Positions 39,730-45,575 of a stretch of DNA of 64,000 nucleotides are shown here, piece after piece (position 1 is the first letter of the stretch; each line of letters starts with the position of its first letter). The DNA comes from Solirubrum sp044628455 (GTDB lineage Bacteria > Bacteroidota > Bacteroidia > Cytophagales > Hymenobacteraceae), in assembly GCF_044628455.1 (NCBI RefSeq), contig NZ_JBIYZW010000003.1, positions 186,001 through 250,000 on the forward strand. The letters run 5' to 3'. The notes below the pieces were generated by a model. That model made no database searches, was not told the DNA's origin, and saw only the letters and a program-made list of their open reading frames with translations. A program made the position numbers and the translations under genes.

Positions 39730-39752
39730 AACAACTGATTTTCTGAGCTGAT

Positions 39753-40031
39753 ATGGCCGAGGAACAACAGCCGTTGCGCGGGGCCGATTACGGCATGGCC
39801 GCCTTTCTGGTCGCCGCGCTGGTGGGCGGCAACTTCCTGGATTTCGTCACCTCGTGGCGCATCGGGCTGGTGTCGCTGGTAATTACGGCGGCGGGCATCT
39901 GGCTGCTGCTGAAAGTGCTGCGCCGGCCGCTGCCCATTTCCAAAAAAGCCCTGTACGCGCTGGGCATTGCCATGCTCACCATGGCCTTGCGCATCGGCGC
40001 CTTCACGCTGCTGCGCAAATATTTGCAGTAA
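39753..40031 (+). CDS. Small integral membrane protein
   Basis: The 92-residue protein has about three hydrophobic segments: MAAFLVAALVGGNFLDFV, IGLVSLVITAAGIWLLLKVL and KKALYALGIAMLTMALRIGAF. It begins with a soluble MAEEQQPLRGADYG. No family is recognised. It is placed between the GlmU-like gene and holB with 23-bp gaps on both sides, so it is part of the same transcription unit. This suggests no specific function by itself. Confidence 0.75.
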   Translation: MAEEQQPLRGADYGMAAFLVAALVGGNFLDFVTSWRIGLVSLVITAAGIWLLLKVLRRPLPISKKALYALGIAMLTMALRIGAFTLLRKYLQ

Positions 40032-40054
40032 GCGGCTTTCCCCGACTGGCTACT

Positions 40055-41197
40055 ATGCGTTTCGCTGATATTCCCGGGCTGGAAGAAGTAAAGCAGGTGC
40101 TGGTGCAGAGCGTGCAGCGCCAGCACGTGGCCCACGCCCAGCTGTTTCGCGGGCGCGAAGGCTCGGGGGCGCTGGCCCTGGCTTTGGCCTACGCGGCCTA
40201 CCTCAACTGCGAAGACCGCCAGCCCCAGGACTCCTGCGGCCTCTGCCCCAGCTGCCGCAAAATCGACCGGCTGGTGCACCCCGACCTGAACTTCATTCTG
40301 CCGGTAACCACCACCAAGCAAGTCAGCAAGGACGCGCTCAGCCACAAGTTCGCGGCCGAGTGGCGCAGCTTCGTGCTGACCGAGGGCGGCGCCTATCAGG
40401 GGCTGAACGACTGGATGCAGCACATTGGGGCCGAAAACAAGCAGGGCAACATCTCCAAGGACGAGGCCGTGCAGCTGCTGCGGCTGGTGTCGCTCAAGGC
40501 CTTCGAAGCCCAGTTCAAGCTGGTAGTTATCTGGCTGCCCGAGCTGATGCACCCGGCCGCGGCCAACGCCGTACTCAAGCTGCTGGAAGAGCCGCCGCCC
40601 GCCACCGTGTTTCTGCTGGTGTGCCAGCAGCCCGACAAGCTGCTGCCCACCATCCTGAGCCGGGTGCAGCTGGTGCCGGTGCGCCAGTTCCGCGACGAGG
40701 AAATTACCCAGCACCTGGCCGGGCAGTACGCGGTGCCCGAGGTGAAGGCCCGGCAGCTGGCCCAGATCAGCGAAGGCCACCTGGGCGCGGCCCTCTCGGC
40801 CCGCAGCCACGACGGCGGCAACGACTACTTCGGCACCTACGCCGACTGGATGCGCGCCTGCTACGCCCCGAGCCTGGAGAAAATCGTGGCCGCGGCCGAT
40901 GCCTTTCAGAAAATGGGCCGCGAAAACCAGAAGGAGTTTTTGCAGTATGCCCTGGGCCTTACCCGCAAGGTGCTGCTCTACGGCCTCGACCCGCAGCTGG
41001 TGCCCCACCTGCCGGCCCAGGAGCAAACCTTCATCAGCCGCTTCTGCCAGTTTGTGCACCGCCACAACGCCGACGACCTGACCCGCGAGCTGAACGACGC
41101 GCACTTTCACATCGAGCGCAACGCCAACCCGCGCATGGTGTTCGTGGACGCTTCCCTGCAGCTAGCCGACTACCTGCGCGCCCCAGCGAATGATTGA
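40055..41197 (+). CDS. holB: DNA polymerase III delta-prime-like clamp loader subunit
   Basis: The 380-residue protein starts MRFADIPGLEEVKQVLVQSVQRQHVAHAQLF. It has a degenerate P-loop (GREGSGALALA, lacking the catalytic lysine), as in delta-prime subunits, the zinc cysteines of NCED...SCGLCPSC, the sensor-type WLPELMHPAAANAVLKLLEEPPPATVFLLVCQQPDKLLPTILSRVQ, and a divergent C-terminal domain. Delta-prime is the stator of the clamp loader that places the sliding clamp on DNA. Bacteroidota proteins of this type are longer than E. coli HolB (334). Its 3' end enters an inverted octamer repeat, so the last codons are part of the repeat. Confidence 0.88.
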   Translation: MRFADIPGLEEVKQVLVQSVQRQHVAHAQLFRGREGSGALALALAYAAYLNCEDRQPQDSCGLCPSCRKIDRLVHPDLNFILPVTTTKQVSKDALSHKFAAEWRSFVLTEGGAYQGLNDWMQHIGAENKQGNISKDEAVQLLRLVSLKAFEAQFKLVVIWLPELMHPAAANAVLKLLEEPPPATVFLLVCQQPDKLLPTILSRVQLVPVRQFRDEEITQHLAGQYAVPEVKARQLAQISEGHLGAALSARSHDGGNDYFGTYADWMRACYAPSLEKIVAAADAFQKMGRENQKEFLQYALGLTRKVLLYGLDPQLVPHLPAQEQTFISRFCQFVHRHNADDLTRELNDAHFHIERNANPRMVFVDASLQLADYLRAPAND

Positions 41198-41226
41198 ATG
41201 AAGAAATGACTGAATGATTGAATGTC
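41186..41226. repeat. GAATGATT/GAATGAAG octamer array (arm 1 of an inverted pair)
   Basis: Tandem near-octamers (GAATGATT, GAATGAAG, AAATGACT, GAATGATT) start inside the last holB codons and run to 41226. The complementary array at 41291-41337 lies directly before hemC. Confidence 0.7.
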
Positions 41227-41290
41227 GTTCTGACTGCGCCAGCCGCGCGGCTCCGCGCCTCCCGAACGTCAATCACTAAGTCACCACCTC

Positions 41291-41337
41291 GCTCATTCAC
41301 CCATTCAATCATTCACCCATTCAATCATTCACTCATC
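41291..41337. repeat. CATTCACC/CATTCAAT octamer array (arm 2 of an inverted pair)
   Basis: Five to six 8-bp units alternate CATTCACC and CATTCAAT and end 3 bp before the hemC ATG. They are complementary to the array at 41186-41226. Confidence 0.75.
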
Positions 41338-41340
41338 GCT

Positions 41341-42297
41341 ATGTCCCACTTCCCCATTCGCATCGGCACCCGCGGCAGCAAGCTGGCTTTGTGGCAGGCC
41401 AATCACGTGGCCGATACCCTGCACGCCGCCGGCCTGCGCACCGAAATCGTCATCATTACCACCAAGGGCGACGTGGTGCTCGACCGCTCGCTCGATAAGA
41501 TTGGGGCCAAGGGCGTGTTTACCGAGGAGTTGGAGGAAAGCCTGCGCACCGGCCAGATCGACATTGCCGTGCACAGCGCCAAGGACGTGCAAAGCCATTT
41601 GCCCGACGACCTGGAGCTGCTGGCTTTCATGAAGCGCGAGCAGGTCAACGACGTGGTGGTGAGCTTCGACCCGGGCTTCTCGCTCGACCGGCCCGACATC
41701 GTGCTGGGCACCAGCAGCACCCGCCGCCGCGCCCTGCTCAAGCGCCACTACCCCCATGCCATTACGGCCGAGGCCCGCGGCAACCTGCAAACGCGCCTGC
41801 GCAAGCTCGAAGAAGGCCAGTACGACGCGCTGGTGCTGGCCTACGCCGGCGTGCACCGCATGGAGTACGACGAGCTGATCGTGAGCGTGCTGCCCCAGAC
41901 GCAGTTTATTCCCGCTGCCGGCCAGGGCTCGGTGGCCATCGAGTGCGCCAAGAGCCTCGACCTGCCCCGCAAGCTGGCCCTGCGCAATCTGCTCGACGAC
42001 CCCGACACCCATACCTGCCTGCAGGCCGAGCGCGCCTTCTTGCGCACCATGGAGGGCGGCTGCAGCATTCCCTCGTTTGCCCTGGCCACCTATACCGACG
42101 AAGGCACCCTGCAGCTGCACGGCGGCCTCATCAGCCTCGACGGCCAGCAGTACGTGGAGGAAATCCGCAGCACCACTGACCCCGCCGCCGCCGAGGAGCT
42201 GGGCCACGCCACCGCCCAGGCCGTGCTCAGCCGCGGCGGCGTGCAAATTCTGGCCGACATCCGTCAGCACCGCGACTCGGAATCGGCTACGTTTTAG
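41341..42297 (+). CDS. hemC: Porphobilinogen deaminase (hydroxymethylbilane synthase)
   Basis: The 318-residue protein has the family core: IRIGTRGSKLALWQANHVADTL, VHSAKDVQSHLPDDLELLAF, LGTSSTRRRALLKRHYPH, RGNLQTRLRKLEEGQYDALVLAYAGVHR, FIPAAGQGSVAIEC and GGCSIPSFALA. The cysteine of GGCSIP binds the dipyrromethane cofactor. The enzyme joins four porphobilinogens to hydroxymethylbilane in tetrapyrrole synthesis in the cytoplasm. Starting at ATG 41341 gives a normal length. The frame is open upstream through the repeat, but only this start fits the family. No other hem genes are adjacent. Confidence 0.97.
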   Translation: MSHFPIRIGTRGSKLALWQANHVADTLHAAGLRTEIVIITTKGDVVLDRSLDKIGAKGVFTEELEESLRTGQIDIAVHSAKDVQSHLPDDLELLAFMKREQVNDVVVSFDPGFSLDRPDIVLGTSSTRRRALLKRHYPHAITAEARGNLQTRLRKLEEGQYDALVLAYAGVHRMEYDELIVSVLPQTQFIPAAGQGSVAIECAKSLDLPRKLALRNLLDDPDTHTCLQAERAFLRTMEGGCSIPSFALATYTDEGTLQLHGGLISLDGQQYVEEIRSTTDPAAAEELGHATAQAVLSRGGVQILADIRQHRDSESATF

Positions 42298-42310
42298 CCC
42301 GCGGTGGTGG

Positions 42311-42327
42311 CACGACTCAAAGTCGTG
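42311..42327. repeat. CACGACT-CAA-AGTCGTG palindrome
   Basis: A 7-bp perfect palindromic hairpin with a 3-nt loop, preceded by GGTGGTGG and followed by GCACTACTAC, directly after hemC. It has no T run. It resembles the GAGACGCA-TACT-TGCGTCTC element near 13.57 kb in architecture, not in sequence. Confidence 0.6.
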
Positions 42328-42371
42328 GCACTACTACGTTTAAGCTGCCCGTTCCAACCAATTACAAGCTC

Positions 42372-42755
42372 ATGCGCCGGTTTTCGCCCATCTGCACCCT
42401 TGGCATGATACTGCTCAGCGCCTCCGCATTCGGGCAGCAGCCGGCTGATCAAAACCGCAAGCAGGCGCGGGAAAAGTGGCTGGCCGAGATGCTGCAGGAG
42501 CCGGTGGAGCGGCGGATTCTGGTACGGCCGGTCATCCGAAACGAAAAGATGGCAGTGGCAATTGCCGAAGCCTATGCCTTCAGCGTTTACGGCGAAAAGC
42601 AAATTAAGGAACAGCGCCCCTACCACGTGGAGCTGATAAACGGGTACTGGGTAATTTATGGGCGCTTGCCAGAGCCCTATGACGTTGGAGGGTTCCTTGA
42701 AATCGTGCTCGATGCCAAGGACGGCCGGGTGGTGCGGTTCCTGCACAGCAAGTAA
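42372..42755 (+). CDS. Secreted NTF2-fold immunity-type protein
   Basis: The 127-residue protein has a Sec signal peptide (MRRFSPICTLGMILLSASAFGQQ) and a domain with AVAIAEAYAFSVYGEKQIKEQRPYHVELINGYWVIYGRLPEPYDVGGFLEIVLDAKDGRVVRF. This matches the NTF2-fold type 5 immunity family found with polymorphic toxins. No toxin gene is within reach here, so it may be an orphan immunity gene, or a member with another periplasmic job. The export signal would place it where an incoming toxin acts. Assignment is on the E-Y-GEK-I-E-PY and G-W-GxLP pattern. Confidence 0.7.
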   Translation: MRRFSPICTLGMILLSASAFGQQPADQNRKQAREKWLAEMLQEPVERRILVRPVIRNEKMAVAIAEAYAFSVYGEKQIKEQRPYHVELINGYWVIYGRLPEPYDVGGFLEIVLDAKDGRVVRFLHSK

Positions 42756-42840
42756 GGCCGCTACGGATAGCCGCCGGAACGGAATGAGCGGCGCATTTAT
42801 GCGCTAGCCAGAAAGTAAACCTAGCGCTTTGGAAGCGGGA

Positions 42841-43470
42841 CTAATGCCGTGCCGGCTCCGGCTCGGCGGGCGCCGAGCCGGTAACTGCGTACAGCCCCAG
42901 GGCCAGCACGGCCCCGCTGGTGTCGGCCAGCATGTCCTTCTGTGCGTCCCAGATGTCGCCCTGGCTGCCCAGGAACGCGGCGCCGGCGTCGCCGCCGGCC
43001 GTGGCGGCGTAGAGCCACTCGATGATTTCGTAGCTCATGGCCACTGTGCCGATAACGCAGAGCGCCAGCAGGTAGGCCACCCAGCGCACCCGCACCGTGC
43101 GGGTGCGGTCGAGCTGCTCCAGAATGGCGTAGGCAAAAAAGCCCACGCTCACGTGCGCTACCCTATCGTACATGTTGCGCTCGAAGCCCAGTAGCTGGTT
43201 GAACCAGTCGAAGGGCACCCGCTCGAAGGTGTAGTAGCCGCCGATGGTGTGCAGGTAAATCAGCACGCTCATCAGCGCGTAGGCCAGGTTGGAAAAGCGC
43301 GTGCCGCGCCGGTACAGCAGCACCAGCGCGGCCACAATGAGCACGATGGGCAGGTTTTCGGCTACCCAGGTGCCGCGCTCGTGGGGCGTAATGGCCAGGG
43401 CCGCAAACAACACGAGGTAGGCTGCCAGCAGCAGCTTGGGAAACCAGGCAGAGGGGGAAGAAGAGGGCAT
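42841..43470 (-). CDS. DUF2238 family membrane protein
   Basis: From ATG 43470 the 209-residue product has about five to six membrane helices. It carries DUF2238 markers: ITPHERGTWVAENLPIVLIVAALVLLYRR, the ERNMYDRVAHVSVGFFAYAILEQ core (conserved R-N-YDR-H) and MSYEIIEWLYAATAGGDAGAAFLGSQGDIWDAQKDMLADTSGAV. These are multi-pass inner-membrane proteins of unknown function. The DIWDAQKDM segment is highly conserved in the family. It is convergent toward the NTF2-fold gene and divergent from the AAACGTTT array and cyclophilin gene. Confidence 0.8.
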   Translation of the reverse strand: MPSSSPSAWFPKLLLAAYLVLFAALAITPHERGTWVAENLPIVLIVAALVLLYRRGTRFSNLAYALMSVLIYLHTIGGYYTFERVPFDWFNQLLGFERNMYDRVAHVSVGFFAYAILEQLDRTRTVRVRWVAYLLALCVIGTVAMSYEIIEWLYAATAGGDAGAAFLGSQGDIWDAQKDMLADTSGAVLALGLYAVTGSAPAEPEPARH

Positions 43471-43568
43471 GGCGGAAGGTAAAGCTGCGCCGTGTACGGC
43501 CCGCGCCGCCGCGGGTAGGGCCACGGGGGCAATCGGCAAGGCCGGGGACTACCAGTCAGTGCATGATG

Positions 43569-43697
43569 AAACGTTTTTCCGCCCGGCGACTAAAGCGTTT
43601 CACGCTGCTTGAAACGTTTTCAGCGCAATGGCCCAAAACGTTTCATTCCGTCTGAAACGTTTTGACGAGCCGGTGAAAAAACGTTTCATCTACGCGG
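43569..43697. repeat. Six AAACGTTT palindromes in three 43-bp units
   Basis: AACGTT-type palindromes are centred at about 43572, 43596, 43615, 43639, 43658 and 43682, so spacings alternate 24 and 19 bp. Three diverged 43-bp units (from 43569, 43612 and 43655) each hold AAACGTTTT followed 24 bp later by (A)AACGTTTCA. The core TGAAACGTTTCA is the type bound by LacI-family regulators. The array lies between the DUF2238 start and the cyclophilin gene. Confidence 0.8.
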
Positions 43698-43834
43698 GGG
43701 CCGCTCGGGCAACGGAATACCGGAACAACCGGGGCTGGCCCGCCTTCCCGAAACCGCGTAGCTTCGCAATGGCAAAGCGGCCCCGTTATCTGCCGCTTCC
43801 GCCGGCTTTTATTCTGCCACCCGACCTTCCACTT

Positions 43835-44539
43835 ATGTTTGCTTCCCTGCGTCTTACCGCCACAATAGCCGCCCTGTTGCTGGCCGCCGCCCCGGCCGTG
43901 CAGGCCCAGCAGCCCGCCGCTGCCACCGAAACCAAGACTAAAACCAAGGTGAAGGCGCCCAAACCCAGCAAAAAAGACGAGCTGGTGACGCTGACTGTGA
44001 CCCAGAACGGCACCGCGCTGGGCGAGATTCGCCTGCTGACCTACGAGCAGACGCCCCTGCACCGCGCCAACTTCCTGGCTAAGGCCAAAAGCGGCTTTTA
44101 CTCCGGCACTACCTTCCACCGCGTTATTCCCGACTTCATGGTGCAGGGCGGCGACTTCAACTCCAAGGACGAGGACCCCAACAACGACGGCATGGGCCAG
44201 CCCAATGACCCAACCATTACGGCCGAAATCCGCCCCGAACTCAAACACAAGCGCGGCGCGCTGGCCGCCGCCCGCCAGGGCGACTTCGTGAACCCCACCC
44301 GCGCCAGCAGCAGCAGCCAGTTCTACATCGTGCAGAACCCCAAGGGCACGCCCCACCTCGACGGCCAGTACACCGTGTTCGGCCAGGTCATCCAGGGGCA
44401 GGAGGTAGTCGATAAGATTGCCCAGACGCCCCGCAACGAAATGGACCGCCCCACCGAGGCCGTGAAAATGACGGTGAAGGTGGAAAAGCTCAGCAAAAAG
44501 AAAATCACCAAGCTCTACGGCTACACCTACGGCAATTAA
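43835..44539 (+). CDS. Secreted cyclophilin-type peptidyl-prolyl isomerase
   Basis: From ATG 43835 the 234-residue product begins MFASLRLTATIAALLLAAAPAVQAQQ, a Sec signal peptide, then a Lys/Thr-rich stretch and a cyclophilin domain. HRVIPDFMVQGGDFNSKDEDPNNDG, RGALAAARQGDFVNPTRASSSSQFYIVQNPKGTPHLDGQYTVFGQVIQGQEVVDKI holds the catalytic F-Q-F pattern (FMVQGGD, SSSQFYI). It should speed folding of proline peptide bonds in the periplasm or outer face. Length is typical. The AAACGTTT array ends 140 bp upstream, so it could control this gene. Confidence 0.9.
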   Translation: MFASLRLTATIAALLLAAAPAVQAQQPAAATETKTKTKVKAPKPSKKDELVTLTVTQNGTALGEIRLLTYEQTPLHRANFLAKAKSGFYSGTTFHRVIPDFMVQGGDFNSKDEDPNNDGMGQPNDPTITAEIRPELKHKRGALAAARQGDFVNPTRASSSSQFYIVQNPKGTPHLDGQYTVFGQVIQGQEVVDKIAQTPRNEMDRPTEAVKMTVKVEKLSKKKITKLYGYTYGN

Positions 44540-44566
44540 TCATAGCTATCAACTAATGATAAACTC

Positions 44567-45469
44567 ATGCGTCTGCTGATCACCGGAGCCAACGGCCTGC
44601 TGGGCCAGAAGCTGGTGGAGTTGCTGCACCGCCAGCCCGAAGTGGAACTAGTAGCCAGCTCGCGCGGCCACAACCGCCTGGCCGACCGCTACCCCGCGCT
44701 GCGCTTCGAAACCCTCGACGTGACCGACGCGGCGCAGGTGGAGGAAGTCATCGGGCGGGTGCGGCCCAGCCACGTCATTCACACTGCGGCCATGACCAAC
44801 GTGGACGAGTGCGAGCTGAACCAGGACGCCTGCTGGCTCCAGAACGTAACGGCCACCGCCCACCTGGCCCACGCCTGCGCCGCCCATGCCGCGCACCTGA
44901 CCCACCTGAGCACCGATTTCATCTTCGACGGCTCGCACGGGCCGCTCACCGAGGACGCCGCGCCCAACCCCATCAGCCACTACGGCCGCAGCAAGCTGGC
45001 CGCCGAGCAGGCCGTGCAGGCAACCGCCGGCCTGCGCTGGGCCATTGCCCGCACGGTGCTGGTGTACGGCGTGCTCCACGGGGGCGGGCGCACCAACATC
45101 GTGCTCTGGGTGCGCGACTCGCTGCGCGCCGGCAAGCAGATAAAGGTCGTCAACGACCAGTGGCGCACGCCCACCCTGGCCGAGGACCTGGCCCAGGGCT
45201 GCTGGCTGATAGCCCGCCAGAGCGCCCGGGGCGTCTACAACATCTCGGGCCGCGAGCTGCTCACGCCCTACGCCATTGCCCGGCAAGTAGCCGCCCACTT
45301 CGGCCTCGAGGCCTCGCTCATCGAGGAAGCCGACGGCTCGACTTTCACCCAGCCCGCCCGGCGGCCGCCGCGCACCGGCTTCGTCATTGGCAAAGCCGAG
45401 CAGGAACTGGGTTACCGCCCGCACTCCTTCGCCGAGGGTATCGACATCGTGGCGGCCCAGGCACCATAA
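44567..45469 (+). CDS. RmlD-like SDR family oxidoreductase
   Basis: The 300-residue protein starts MRLLITGANGLLGQKLVELL, the GxxGxxG NAD(P)-binding motif of extended short-chain dehydrogenases. It has the catalytic YGRSK (YxxxK), FIFDGSHGPLTEDAAPNPISHYG, VTNVDECELN-like AAMTNVDECELNQDA and TFIQARRPPRTGFVIGKA. These patterns match dTDP-4-dehydrorhamnose reductase (RmlD) relatives, which reduce sugar nucleotides or other substrates. No rml genes are adjacent, so the specific reaction is open. It follows the cyclophilin gene by 27 bp and may be cotranscribed. Confidence 0.88.
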   Translation: MRLLITGANGLLGQKLVELLHRQPEVELVASSRGHNRLADRYPALRFETLDVTDAAQVEEVIGRVRPSHVIHTAAMTNVDECELNQDACWLQNVTATAHLAHACAAHAAHLTHLSTDFIFDGSHGPLTEDAAPNPISHYGRSKLAAEQAVQATAGLRWAIARTVLVYGVLHGGGRTNIVLWVRDSLRAGKQIKVVNDQWRTPTLAEDLAQGCWLIARQSARGVYNISGRELLTPYAIARQVAAHFGLEASLIEEADGSTFTQPARRPPRTGFVIGKAEQELGYRPHSFAEGIDIVAAQAP

Positions 45470-45575
45470 GGGAGTGGGTGGGGCGGACGTTTTTCGCCCG
45501 CGCGGGCTATCTTTAACGATGGACACTGCCGTCAGGTAAAGTCCACTCGCGCCACCAACCCAACCAAAACCACCG

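Noticed and set aside
42311..42327. Rho-independent terminator of hemC
   Set aside because: The hairpin is perfect but no T run follows on the plus strand (GCACTACTACG), so it is better treated as a repeat element.
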